Shown: positions 1 through 8,362 of the stretch, one piece after another | How positions within the stretch are numbered: the stretch's first letter is position 1 | Layout of the letters: the number at the start of each line of letters is the position of its first letter | DNA from: an uncultured Bacteroidota bacterium | GTDB taxonomy: Bacteria; Bacteroidota; Bacteroidia; Chitinophagales; Saprospiraceae | DNA length: 64,000 nt | NCBI GenBank assembly: GCA_937870795.1 | Contig: CALMWS010000387.1 | Span: 1-64,000 of the forward strand | Direction: 5' to 3' | Notes under the pieces: generated by a model | Database searches by the model: none | Seen by the model: only the letters and a program-made list of their open reading frames with translations | Told to the model about the DNA's origin: nothing | Translations under genes and position numbers: made by a program

Positions 1-870
1 GGCATCAGGGAAAACAAATTGCCGGAGGCAATTCACATGGAACGGTTACATCAACTGCCCGAGGTAACGGGCGTTTACTATTTTTATGATCAATATGGTA
101 CCATTATCTATGTGGGTAAAAGTATCAACATTCGCTCCAGGATCCTGCAGCATTTCGGACAAGTCAATGCCAAACAGGAAAAACTTATGCGCCAGGTTTT
201 TGATCTGGATTTCACGGTTACAGGGTCTGAACTCATTGCACTATTGCTGGAATCTGAAGAGATTAAGATTCATATGCCCGAGATTAATAAAGCCCAAAAA
301 AAGAAGGAATACCCTTATGTAGTCAGTTATTCAACCGATGCTGAAGGCTACCTTGTTTTTCATTTGGAAGATGCCGAAAAGAAAAAGCACAAAGGCCAAA
401 TTCTAAGTTACCATACGAGTGCTTCATCTGTAAGATCGGTACTAGGATATATGCGCGAAGTTTACCTTTTGTGTGAAGAGAAAATTGATGGAGGGGCTAT
501 ACGAAAGTGTATATACCATCAAATGGGGGAGTGTTATGGTGCCTGTGCAGGCATTGAAGACCCTGAAGTATATAATGAAAGGGCAGACCAGGCAAGGCAA
601 CATTTGACTAAGGTATTTGACAGTGATTTTGTACTTTTTACGGAAGGCAGGACCCCAGATGAGCAAGGGCTAGTATGGGTGGAAAATCAACAATATTATG
701 GCTATGGTTATTTTGACAACAATATGGGTAACATGAATTTGGCCCAAATGAAAGCTTGCATTGAGCCCAGATTGTCGACTCCGGAAGCCAATGCAATCAT
801 TCAACATTTCTTAAAAGGAGGAAAGTATTTAAAATATTTACCTTTTGAGAGCGATAACCTTGAGGATTAA
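1..870 (+). CDS. GIY-YIG nuclease-domain protein, 5' end cut by window edge
   Basis: The frame is open to base 1, so the N-terminus is missing; a TTG at 19 exists but is probably internal. Numbered from that TTG, a GIY-YIG nuclease core is visible at residues 18-33 (GVYYFYDQYGTIIYVG), followed by a UvrC-like cysteine cluster C164, C172, C176. In Bacteroidota this arrangement commonly follows an N-terminal DnaQ-type exonuclease domain, giving a protein of about 450 residues; that part would lie outside the window (inference). A role in DNA repair or processing is likely but unproven. Its last 33 bases overlap convergently with the end of hemD. Confidence 0.75.
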   Translation, partial: GIRENKLPEAIHMERLHQLPEVTGVYYFYDQYGTIIYVGKSINIRSRILQHFGQVNAKQEKLMRQVFDLDFTVTGSELIALLLESEEIKIHMPEINKAQKKKEYPYVVSYSTDAEGYLVFHLEDAEKKKHKGQILSYHTSASSVRSVLGYMREVYLLCEEKIDGGAIRKCIYHQMGECYGACAGIEDPEVYNERADQARQHLTKVFDSDFVLFTEGRTPDEQGLVWVENQQYYGYGYFDNNMGNMNLAQMKACIEPRLSTPEANAIIQHFLKGGKYLKYLPFESDNLED

Positions 871-1536
871 ATCATACAAGGATATTTCATCTGGGCTGTG
901 ACAAAGCCATATTTTATGCTTTGGAGAAAATTGCTCCAACATTTTTGCAGTTGATGGGCCAATGGCTAAAAGATCGGCTCCCTCGGGCAGGGAATTTGAG
1001 CTTAGATAAGCTTCAGAGTTGAGAGGACTGGTAAAAATGTAAATGTCAGCCTTAGGCAATTGAGTTTCGGGCAAGATTTCATTTTGATAAATGATTAATT
1101 CATGATGGAGCTTATTTCCGGGATTTTGAAATCTTCTTTTGCTATTGGCCGCAGCCACAAAAAGGATGCTTTGTTCCCGGGTAACGAATTCAAAATTGGT
1201 TGAATCGTCCTGAGCATCTGAGCTCGCAATAAAATCAGCATTTTTGTCTATCAATCGTTTTATTAAGGCAGCCGATGCTTTGCCCATCACGCCTATTCTT
1301 TTTTTGGAAATTTTACTTTTCTGATCTTCATCCAACTGATCGAAAAAGCATTTGATGCCATTTTGAGAATAAAAAAATAACCACTCAGTGTCTATAAAAG
1401 ATGATAAGGGCAAAGGTGTTATCACAAGACCGCTTTGATCAATCAGCCTGTGCCCCTGGTTTTCCAAATTCCTCAGAGGGGAAGAGACTTCTACAGATCT
1501 TGAAATAAATATGATCAATGCCCTGGCTTTAATCAA
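838..1536 (-). CDS. hemD: uroporphyrinogen-III synthase
   Basis: This 232-residue protein has the length and the weakly conserved two-lobed pattern of HemD, which cyclises and inverts ring D of hydroxymethylbilane to give uroporphyrinogen III in the cytoplasm. Recognisable pieces are FISRS near the N-terminus, LFFYSQNGIKCFF around residue 54 and FTSPLNSEAYL in the second lobe. The start is TTG at 1536, overlapping the preceding gene by 8 bases; no ATG lies nearby in frame. It is the last gene of a hemC-centred operon, so context supports the call. The 3' end overlaps the convergent GIY-YIG gene by 33 bases. Confidence 0.88.
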   Translation of the reverse strand: MIKARALIIFISRSVEVSSPLRNLENQGHRLIDQSGLVITPLPLSSFIDTEWLFFYSQNGIKCFFDQLDEDQKSKISKKRIGVMGKASAALIKRLIDKNADFIASSDAQDDSTNFEFVTREQSILFVAAANSKRRFQNPGNKLHHELIIYQNEILPETQLPKADIYIFTSPLNSEAYLSSNSLPEGADLLAIGPSTAKMLEQFSPKHKIWLCHSPDEISLYDLILKVIALKR

Positions 1537-2116
1537 ATAAATCTTCCAGTTGACCCGACTTCATCAATTTGATAAAGCATCGGGCGGCTGCTATCACATC
1601 AGCTCTGGCATTGTTGGCTGGAGTGTAGGCTGAGTTAAAACATGCCGCATGCAATTCAGAAAGTGTTGGCCATTTGTAACCACCGGTCTTAGATGGCAGC
1701 TTTGCATAGTAGGTTCCTTCCTGCATCAGGCAATATCGTTCTTTTTTAAACATGAGAATATCAACTCCTTTTCTGATGAATTCAGCTGCCAATACATTCT
1801 CATTGAAGTTGAGGTTGTGACTAAAAATGTATTCACATTTTTTTACAGATTCATTGAATTCTTCCAGAATGCCGGTGAGGGGTACTGCTTTATTTAGTAC
1901 ATCCTCTTCATCAATTTTTGATTTTTTTCTAATTTCATCGTTCAGGGCGAAACCCTCAGGCTGCACAATCCGATCAAAATCGCCGATGGGTTTGAGTTGG
2001 GCATCCAGTAAGATCCAGGAAATGTGGATAAGCCTAGGCCAGTTAAATGTATCGCTGAAAGGCGCTTTGTAACTGGAAGGATTTCCATTGGCAGAACAAT
2101 CGAAAATAAGATACAT
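1529..2116 (-). CDS. DnaQ-like 3'-5' exonuclease fold protein with degenerate active site
   Basis: The 195-residue product resembles the DnaQ/DEDD exonucleases of Bacteroidota, with recognisable blocks NWPRLIHISW (25-34), HNLNFNENVL (100-109) and KWPTLSELH (148-156). Catalytic residues are mostly lost. In ExoI the DxE motif reads D6-C7-S8, so the Glu is Ser. In ExoII the metal Asp is N105. In ExoIII the general-base His is N168, while D173 remains. Nuclease activity is therefore doubtful; a structural or binding role is possible. It sits 4 bases after hemC and overlaps hemD by 8 bases, so it is co-transcribed with haem genes. Family assignment is from motif spacing; function is unknown. Confidence 0.7.
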   Translation of the reverse strand: MYLIFDCSANGNPSSYKAPFSDTFNWPRLIHISWILLDAQLKPIGDFDRIVQPEGFALNDEIRKKSKIDEEDVLNKAVPLTGILEEFNESVKKCEYIFSHNLNFNENVLAAEFIRKGVDILMFKKERYCLMQEGTYYAKLPSKTGGYKWPTLSELHAACFNSAYTPANNARADVIAAARCFIKLMKSGQLEDLFD

Positions 2117-2120
2117 AAAC

Positions 2121-3032
2121 TTAGGATTTCTTTAGTTCACTTAGCACTAATTCTGCAAGCCCAAAGGTGGTAGACTGTGATTGCCTGACACGGATCAGGG
2201 CTTGGTCAATGCCAGGCGACCATGCTGCATGGATGTGGAAATTTCCGTTTACATCTTTGTAACAATAAATGCCCAGTGGTACCTGGCACCCTCCATCCAT
2301 TGCTTTCAGAATTGCTCTTTCAACATTGGTGCAATCGGCTACTTCTTTTTGATGAATAAGCACCAGTTTTTTTCTTAGATCAATATCACTTTCACGGCAT
2401 TGATATGCCAATACGCCTTGAGCAGGTGCCGGTACAAATTCGGCCGGGTGCAGATCCACGATGTGAAGGTCTGATAGGTCCAGGTTGAGTCTTAGTAAGC
2501 CCGCTTTGGCCAGGATTATGGCATCGTAATTGCCTTCCCTTAACTTTCGTATTCGGGTAGGTACATTGCCGCGAAGGTCGGACGTGCTTATATCATTTCT
2601 CAAATCCATCATCTGCGCCTTTCTCCTTACGGAAGAAGTACCAACCACAGCATTTGGTTTTAGTTTAAGGGGTTTTGTATCATCCCAACCCATTTGAGAA
2701 ATCAACAAACAATCTCTTGGGTCTTCCCTGTATGAAACACCTCCCAAACAAAGTCCAGCCGGAGAAGTAGTGGGCAGATCTTTCATGGAATGAATGGCCA
2801 AATCTATGGTTTGATTGAGCAGAGCGTCTTCCAATTCTTTTGTAAAAAAACCTTTGCCTTCAATTTTGTCAAAGCTAACATCCAGAATTTTGTCACCTTT
2901 GGTGTGAATGATTTCAATTTCGGCCTCTGTTTGGCAAATCTCTTTCAATTGATTTTTTACAAAATTGGCCTGCCACAAAGCCAAATCGCTGCCCCGCGAA
3001 CCAATGATAATTTTTTTCTTGTCCAATTCCAT
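2121..3032 (-). CDS. hemC: porphobilinogen deaminase (hydroxymethylbilane synthase)
   Basis: HemC condenses four porphobilinogens into hydroxymethylbilane using a covalently bound dipyrromethane cofactor. Family landmarks are IIIGSRGSDLALWQA at the N-terminus, HTKGD, the active-site region LAIHSMKDLP, the arginine-rich VGTSSVRRKAQ and DLRGNVPTR, and the cofactor cysteine in DGGCQVPLG. I chose the ATG at 3032 (303 residues) over the upstream TTG at 3053, because a strong promoter -7 box (3041-3048) lies between them and would exclude the longer start. It is the first gene of the hemC / exonuclease-like / hemD operon. Confidence 0.96.
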   Translation of the reverse strand: MELDKKKIIIGSRGSDLALWQANFVKNQLKEICQTEAEIEIIHTKGDKILDVSFDKIEGKGFFTKELEDALLNQTIDLAIHSMKDLPTTSPAGLCLGGVSYREDPRDCLLISQMGWDDTKPLKLKPNAVVGTSSVRRKAQMMDLRNDISTSDLRGNVPTRIRKLREGNYDAIILAKAGLLRLNLDLSDLHIVDLHPAEFVPAPAQGVLAYQCRESDIDLRKKLVLIHQKEVADCTNVERAILKAMDGGCQVPLGIYCYKDVNGNFHIHAAWSPGIDQALIRVRQSQSTTFGLAELVLSELKKS

Positions 3033-3040
3033 ATTGAGTA

Positions 3041-3072
3041 CAAAGGTAAGCAACGCAGTTGTTTAAGCCAAA
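3041..3072 (-). promoter_or_regulatory. hemC promoter, Bacteroidota type
   Basis: On the minus strand TTTG (3069-3072), a 20-base spacer and TAccTTTG (3041-3048) match the Bacteroidota primary-sigma consensus TTTG-N19/21-TAnnTTTG. The -7 box ends 8 bases before the ATG, implying a very short or absent leader. Activity is inferred. Confidence 0.7.
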
Positions 3073-3317
3073 TGGATGAAATTTCAGAACAAAATTTTAA
3101 TTGAAGAATAAAAATGAGGGTTATAGCAAAATAAAAAATAGATTATTTGTAAATATTCGATATATTATATTAAAGTAATCTCGCCAAATCCTAGGTATTG
3201 GGAGGTAAATCTCAAATACAAATAATGATAACTAGCTGTAACTGATTTTAGACTAAGTGCCTGAAAATTGCCTGCCAACGAAGGTTGTTTTAACGTAATT
3301 AATCGCTTTTATTGTGT

Positions 3318-3325
3318 TATTTTTG
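3318..3325 (+). promoter_or_regulatory. lpxD promoter -7 box
   Basis: TAttTTTG lies 8 bases before the chosen lpxD ATG. I could not find a convincing -33 TTTG at the right distance, so this rests on the -7 box and its position only. Confidence 0.5.
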
Positions 3326-3333
3326 CAATTCCA

Positions 3334-4365
3334 ATGATTACAACCTCACAAATTAGTCAAATACTTCAAGGGGAGCTTAAGGGTGATCCCAATATAGTTA
3401 TTTCAGGACCTTCCCGGATTGAGGAGGGAAGTGAAGGAACCATTTCTTTTCTTGCCAACCCCAAGTATGAGTCATTTATTTATGAAACTGAGGCTTCAGC
3501 AGTGGTTGTAAGTAAGGACTTTACGCCCAGTCAACCGATCAAAGCAACATTGATTGTGGTGGATGATGTTTATCAATCATTAGGTAAACTGTTAGGTTTG
3601 TACAATCACCAGGCAGAAGTAAAGCCGGGTATAGCAGACAGCGCTGTGGTGGCACAAACAGCCAAGCTCGGGAATAATGTAGGGATAGACCATCAGTCTG
3701 TGATTGGAGAAAACTGTGAAATTGGGGAAGGAAGTTTAATTTTTCCTCACGTTTTTTTGGGAAACGGTGTAGTGGTAGGTAAAAACTGTAAGATATATTC
3801 AGGTGTAAAAATATATCACCAATGCAGAATTGGTAACAACGTGGTGATTCATGCCAATACAGTTATTGGATCTGATGGATTTGGCTTTAGCAAGGATGAA
3901 AATGGAGAATATAAAAAAATACCGCAAAATGGCAATGTAGTCATTGAAGATGATGTAGAAATTGGCAGCAATACAGTAATTGACAGGGCGTCAATTGGGA
4001 GTACCATTATTCGAAAAGGTGTAAAATTGGACAATCTTATCCAGATTGGACACAATGTAGAGATTGGCGAAAATACGGTCATTGCTGCCCAGGTTGGCAT
4101 TGCTGGAAGTACCAAGGTAGGCAAAAATTGTATTATTGGAGGTCAGGTAGGTTTGGCAGGGCATATACAAATTGCCGATGGAACAATGATTCAAGCCAAA
4201 TCAGGTTTATCGTCTTCGGTAAAAGATGAAAATTCAAAGCTATACGGATATCCTGCACTGGAATATGGGCATTATCTAAAATCTTACGCCTATTTCAAGA
4301 AACTTCCTGAGATGGCTGAAAAACTAAGATTATTAGAAAAAACCATTGAAAATTTAACAAAATAA
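3334..4365 (+). CDS. lpxD: UDP-3-O-acylglucosamine N-acyltransferase
   Basis: LpxD adds the second (N-linked) acyl chain to UDP-3-O-acyl-glucosamine in lipid A synthesis. The 343-residue protein has the N-terminal uridine-binding domain followed by a long left-handed beta-helix of hexapeptide repeats (I/V-G-x-x-x). The segment [11 protein letters not shown] carries the catalytic histidine equivalent to E. coli His239. I chose the ATG at 3334 because a -7 promoter box ends 8 bases upstream; a longer frame to 3268 would cross it. It is the first gene of the lpxD-lpxC/fabZ-lpxA operon, with 1 base to the next gene. Confidence 0.96.
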   Translation: MITTSQISQILQGELKGDPNIVISGPSRIEEGSEGTISFLANPKYESFIYETEASAVVVSKDFTPSQPIKATLIVVDDVYQSLGKLLGLYNHQAEVKPGIADSAVVAQTAKLGNNVGIDHQSVIGENCEIGEGSLIFPHVFLGNGVVVGKNCKIYSGVKIYHQCRIGNNVVIHANTVIGSDGFGFSKDENGEYKKIPQNGNVVIEDDVEIGSNTVIDRASIGSTIIRKGVKLDNLIQIGHNVEIGENTVIAAQVGIAGSTKVGKNCIIGGQVGLAGHIQIADGTMIQAKSGLSSSVKDENSKLYGYPALEYGHYLKSYAYFKKLPEMAEKLRLLEKTIENLTK

Positions 4366-4366
4366 A

Positions 4367-5761
4367 ATGGGTAAAAAGATATTGGCTTCCACTGCCACCT
4401 TAAAGGGAAAAGGGCTGCATACAGGAAGAGAAATTGAAGTAAAATTAGTGCCGGTTGATGGCAATCACGGCATTAAATTTAAACGTGTCGACATAGAACC
4501 CCCTGTAATCATTCCGGCGGATGCCAATTATGTGATTGCTACCAACAGAAGCACAACTGTAGGTAGCGGGGAAATCAGTATTACTACAATTGAACATTTG
4601 TTGGCAGCTTTGGCGGGGTTGGATGTAGATAATGTACTGATTGAAGTAGATGGTCCGGAAATCCCCATATTAGATGGTAGCGCAAAGCCCTTTGTACAAG
4701 CCATTAAGGCCGCAGGTTTGAAGCAGGCTGAAGAAGATGGGAGAGAAATATTTGTAATTGAAGAACCCATAGTTTTGAAGGATGAGGCAACCGGTGCGGA
4801 GTTGATCGCCATACCGTCAGACAAATACGAATTAAACGTCATCATAGATTTTGCAAATTCGACAGTTGAGGAACAAACTGCTATTTTTAATTATGGTGAA
4901 GATTTCGAAAAAGAAATATCAGCATGCAGGACCTTTGTATTTACCAATGAACTCAGCTTATTGTTCGACAATGGCCTGATTAAAGGCGGGGATCTTGACA
5001 ATGCAATCGTTTTGGCAGAACCAGGTTTGACGCAAGAAAAACTGGATGAATTGGCTGAAAAATTTCATCTGGGTAAAAGAAAGCTTGGAGAAGACAAGGT
5101 ATTGAATGACAATAAGTTGTTTTTCCCAAATGAACTTGCAAGGCACAAATTGTTGGATCTCATTGGGGATCTCAGTCTGGTTGGCAGGCCGATACAGGGT
5201 AAAATCATAGCTGTAAAACCAGGGCACAAAATCAATACTGAATTTGCCCGACTCCTCAAGAAGAAACTGGCTGAACAGAAGAAATTGAAAGGAAAACCCA
5301 GCTATGATCCTGATAAAGCGCCTCTGCTGGATGTGGAAGGAGTCAAACGCATGTTGCCCCACAGATACCCATTTTTGATGGTCGACAAAATAATTGAGAA
5401 GTCTGAAAGCCACGTTGTGGGTGTTAAAAACGTTACTTACAACGAGCAGCTTTTTCAGGGGCATTTTCCGGGTAACCCGGTATTTCCCGGAGTATTGCAA
5501 ATGGAGGCGCTGGCACAAACTGGGGGGATTTTGGCATTATCAACCGTCGAGGATCCTCATTTGTGGGACACATACTTTATTAAAATGGAAAACGTTAAGT
5601 TTAAGAATAAAGTAGTTCCCGGCGACACATTGTTGCTCAAAATGGAGTTGTTGTCTCCTATTCGACGAGGAATTGTGCACATGCAGGGTACTGCTTATGT
5701 TGGCAATAAAATTGTGAGTGAAGGTGAGTTGACAGCCCAAATAGTGAAGAGACAAGAATAA
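4367..5761 (+). CDS. lpxC/fabZ: bifunctional LpxC deacetylase / FabZ dehydratase fusion
   Basis: This 464-residue fusion is typical of Bacteroidota. Residues 1 to about 305 are LpxC, the zinc-dependent UDP-3-O-acyl-GlcNAc deacetylase that commits lipid A synthesis: zinc ligands H77 (IEHLLAAL), H260 and D264 (HKLLD), catalytic E76 and the H287 region (PGHKIN). Residues about 315-464 are FabZ, the 3-hydroxyacyl-ACP dehydratase: PHRYPFLMVD, catalytic H366 in GHFPGNP and E380 in MEALAQ. All key residues are present in both halves. It starts 1 base after lpxD and is followed by lpxA, so acyl-chain supply and lipid A assembly are encoded together. Confidence 0.97.
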   Translation: MGKKILASTATLKGKGLHTGREIEVKLVPVDGNHGIKFKRVDIEPPVIIPADANYVIATNRSTTVGSGEISITTIEHLLAALAGLDVDNVLIEVDGPEIPILDGSAKPFVQAIKAAGLKQAEEDGREIFVIEEPIVLKDEATGAELIAIPSDKYELNVIIDFANSTVEEQTAIFNYGEDFEKEISACRTFVFTNELSLLFDNGLIKGGDLDNAIVLAEPGLTQEKLDELAEKFHLGKRKLGEDKVLNDNKLFFPNELARHKLLDLIGDLSLVGRPIQGKIIAVKPGHKINTEFARLLKKKLAEQKKLKGKPSYDPDKAPLLDVEGVKRMLPHRYPFLMVDKIIEKSESHVVGVKNVTYNEQLFQGHFPGNPVFPGVLQMEALAQTGGILALSTVEDPHLWDTYFIKMENVKFKNKVVPGDTLLLKMELLSPIRRGIVHMQGTAYVGNKIVSEGELTAQIVKRQE

Positions 5762-5788
5762 ACCGACTTGCCGGATAAAACAAAGTGA

Positions 5789-6583
5789 ATGGAAATAATC
5801 AACAAACTCTGCGAGATAGATCCCAATGCAAGGATTGCAGATAATGTGGAAGTAGGCAGTTTTACAGTCATCTCCGGAGATGTAGAAATAGGAGAGGGCA
5901 CATGGATTGGTCCCAATGTAACCATTTTTGATGGTGCCAGGATTGGTAAAAATTGCAAAATTCACCCGGGAGCGGTGATTGCAGGCATTCCGCAGGATTT
6001 AAAATTTAAGGGTGAATACTCTACCGCGGAAATTGGTGATAACACAACCATCAGAGAATGTGTGACCATCAACAGGGGCACCGTTGACAGAGAAAAAACA
6101 GCGGTTGGATCCAACAGCTTGATTATGGCTTATGTTCATCTTGGCCACGATTGTATTGTAGGTAACCACTGTATCATTAGCAATGCTGTACAAATGGCAG
6201 GACATGTTGAAATGGACGACTTTGCCATTCTGGGAGGATCGTGTGCGGTGCAGCAGTTTGTGCACATTGGCTCCCATACTTATATCGGTGGGGGGTCGCT
6301 GGTGAGGAAAAATGTACCACCCTACATTAAAGCCGCAAGGGAGCCTTTGTCTTATGCCGGGGTCAATAGTACAGGCTTACAAAGGCGAGGTTACACCCAG
6401 GAAGAAATCAATCAAATTACCGATATTTACAGATATCTTTTTGTGAAAGGCTTTAATATTTCCAAAGCCCTTGAGACCATTCAGGCGGAGTTGCCAGATA
6501 GCAAATTCAAAACTGAAATCATAGAATTTGTTCAAAACTCGCCTACCGGGATTATCAGAGAGTTCAGACAAATCGATAAATAA
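5789..6583 (+). CDS. lpxA: UDP-N-acetylglucosamine O-acyltransferase
   Basis: LpxA transfers a 3-hydroxyacyl chain from ACP to UDP-GlcNAc, the first step of lipid A synthesis. The 264-residue protein is a hexapeptide-repeat beta-helix with IHPGAVIAGIPQDLK and the catalytic histidine H120 in YVHLGHDC. The C-terminal helical part (GLQRRGYTQEEI onward) is also typical. It lies 27 bases after the LpxC/FabZ fusion and 6 bases before the ABC ATPase gene, on the same strand. Confidence 0.97.
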   Translation: MEIINKLCEIDPNARIADNVEVGSFTVISGDVEIGEGTWIGPNVTIFDGARIGKNCKIHPGAVIAGIPQDLKFKGEYSTAEIGDNTTIRECVTINRGTVDREKTAVGSNSLIMAYVHLGHDCIVGNHCIISNAVQMAGHVEMDDFAILGGSCAVQQFVHIGSHTYIGGGSLVRKNVPPYIKAAREPLSYAGVNSTGLQRRGYTQEEINQITDIYRYLFVKGFNISKALETIQAELPDSKFKTEIIEFVQNSPTGIIREFRQIDK

Positions 6584-6589
6584 GAGGAC

Positions 6590-7195
6590 ATGGAAATCAT
6601 TGCCGGTAATTTGTCGAAATCATATGCCGGAATTGACATCATAAAAAAATTTTCGCATCATTTTGAGCGGGCGAGTATAACCGGGATAGCGGGTCCCAAT
6701 GGATCAGGAAAAAGTACATTACTTAAAATGTTGTGTGGCTACCTTACCCCCGGAGCCGGGAGTATTGAATATCAAAAAAATGGACTCTTTATAGCGAGAA
6801 ATGATATTTTTAAATACATTACTTTGGCTGCACCCTATTCGTCGGTAATTAAAGACTTTACTTTGTTAGAAAACTGGCAGTTATTAAATCAGTTTAAAGG
6901 ATGTAGGGAAAAATTGAGTTACCGTGAATTACTTGACTTGTTGGAATGGAAAAACCCGGGAGAAAAAAGACTAGCTCAATACAGCAGTGGAATGGTGCAA
7001 AAGGTAAATTTACTTTTTGCGATGGTAGGACAATCTGATATTTTGGTGTTAGATGAACCTACGTCTTATCTCGATACGATTAATAAGGGGTGGTATCACC
7101 AGATGGCACAAAAGTATTTTACCGAAAGGACTGTGATCATTGCCTCCAATGAAGAAAGTGATTTTTCTGAGGCAGGAAAGATAATCCGCCTGTGA
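6590..7195 (+). CDS. orphan ABC-type ATPase in the lipid A operon
   Basis: The 201-residue protein is a lone ABC ATPase domain: Walker A GPNGSGKST at 35-43, signature YSSGMVQ at 131-137 in place of LSGGQ, and Walker B ILVLDEP at 151-157 with the catalytic Glu E156. The H-loop histidine appears to be replaced by N187 (IIASNEES). No membrane partner is encoded nearby. It begins 6 bases after lpxA, so it is co-expressed with lipid A genes; a role in envelope transport is a guess from context. The family resembles CcmA-like short ATPases, but the substrate cannot be read from sequence. Confidence 0.8.
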   Translation: MEIIAGNLSKSYAGIDIIKKFSHHFERASITGIAGPNGSGKSTLLKMLCGYLTPGAGSIEYQKNGLFIARNDIFKYITLAAPYSSVIKDFTLLENWQLLNQFKGCREKLSYRELLDLLEWKNPGEKRLAQYSSGMVQKVNLLFAMVGQSDILVLDEPTSYLDTINKGWYHQMAQKYFTERTVIIASNEESDFSEAGKIIRL

Positions 7196-7242
7196 GCCCT
7201 TTATAATTGGGTAAAAATTAAGATATTTGCAAAAAATGTAAT

Positions 7243-8349
7243 ATGAGTTCTCCTAAAAAAAGGGTTGCCATCTTATTTGGTGGTCGTTCAACAGAACACC
7301 AGATTTCTCTTTTATCAGCTAAAAATGTGATAGGAGCGCTGGATTTAGAAAAGTTTGAACCCGTTTTAATAGGAATAGATAAAAAGGGAAGATGGCACCT
7401 CAATGAGGGGGCTTTGTCGCTGATGAATGCCGACGACCCTAATAAAATTGCCATGGTAGAGCATGAAAATGTTGTATTACTTTCTCAAAATACCAATGAG
7501 CACAAGTTGGTAAAGAGTAAAGGATGGGAAGAGGCGGGTAAAATTGATGTTATATTTCCCGTTTTACATGGCACGTATGGAGAGGATGGTTCGGTGCAGG
7601 GCTTTGCCAAATTGGCTAATATTCCCTGTGTTGGGTGTGGTATTTTGGGATCAGCCATCGGCATGGATAAAGATGTAACCAAAAGGTTGTTGAGAGATGC
7701 CGGTATACCGGTAGCGGATTTTGTAACCTTGCGTAAAAATTACAACGATCACCTCGGCTATGCTGAAATATCAGAAAAATTGGGCAGAGAATTGTTCATT
7801 AAACCAGCCAATTTGGGGTCGTCGGTTGGAGTAAGTTTTGCTGACAACGAAACATCATTCAATAAGGCCGTTCAAAATGCATTTCTTTATGATCCCAAAG
7901 TAGTTGTGGAAGAAAAACTCAAGGGAAGAGAAGTTGAGTGTGCCGTATTAGGCAATATGTTTCCTGAAGCCTCAGCCGTAGGGGAGGTGATACCAAAATC
8001 ATCGTTTTATACTTTTGAAAACAAATACATTGATGAGGGAGGAGCTGTTTTGGACATTCCCGCCAAGCTCAACGAGGAAGAGATTGAAAGGATACAGAAA
8101 CTGGCAGTAGACACCTATCGTTTGCTGGAATGTGAGGGTATGACACGTGTAGATATGTTTTTAACCCCGGAAGGAAAATTGTACATCAATGAGGTCAATA
8201 CCATCCCCGGGTTTACCCAAATATCAATGTACCCCAAGCTTTGGGAAATTTCGGGTTTGGCTTATACTGATTTAATTACAAAACTTATTGAATTGGCCAT
8301 TGAAAGCAATGATAACAGAAATGCATTGGTTCAGGCTGATTCCATCTAA
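7243..8349 (+). CDS. ddl: D-alanine--D-alanine ligase
   Basis: Ddl joins two D-alanines with ATP to make the dipeptide end of the peptidoglycan precursor. The 368-residue ATP-grasp enzyme shows VAILFGGRSTEHQISLLSA at the N-terminus, FPVLHGTYGEDGSVQG, FIKPANLGSSVGVS for nucleotide binding and YINEVNTIPGFT at the C-terminal metal site. It lies 47 bases after the ABC ATPase gene. A weak -7-like box, gAtaTTTG at 7222-7229, ends 13 bases before the start, so it may have its own promoter as well as read-through from the lpx operon. Confidence 0.96.
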   Translation: MSSPKKRVAILFGGRSTEHQISLLSAKNVIGALDLEKFEPVLIGIDKKGRWHLNEGALSLMNADDPNKIAMVEHENVVLLSQNTNEHKLVKSKGWEEAGKIDVIFPVLHGTYGEDGSVQGFAKLANIPCVGCGILGSAIGMDKDVTKRLLRDAGIPVADFVTLRKNYNDHLGYAEISEKLGRELFIKPANLGSSVGVSFADNETSFNKAVQNAFLYDPKVVVEEKLKGREVECAVLGNMFPEASAVGEVIPKSSFYTFENKYIDEGGAVLDIPAKLNEEEIERIQKLAVDTYRLLECEGMTRVDMFLTPEGKLYINEVNTIPGFTQISMYPKLWEISGLAYTDLITKLIELAIESNDNRNALVQADSI

Positions 8350-8362
8350 ATAATTTAAACAC

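Larger units (their letters stand above)
3033..3333. other. divergent intergenic region hemC / lpxD
   Basis: About 300 AT-rich bases between divergent starts. It holds the hemC promoter at its left end and the lpxD -7 box at its right end. I see no ORF, repeat, terminator or recognisable structured RNA in the middle. Confidence 0.6.

Noticed and set aside
4958..5518. Long minus-strand frame of 186 codons inside lpxC/fabZ
   Set aside because: It lies wholly in the antisense of a gene with complete catalytic motifs, and its translation has no recognisable domain.
7222..7229. Full promoter call for ddl
   Set aside because: The box gAtaTTTG misses the first consensus base and has no -33 element, so it is only mentioned under the gene.
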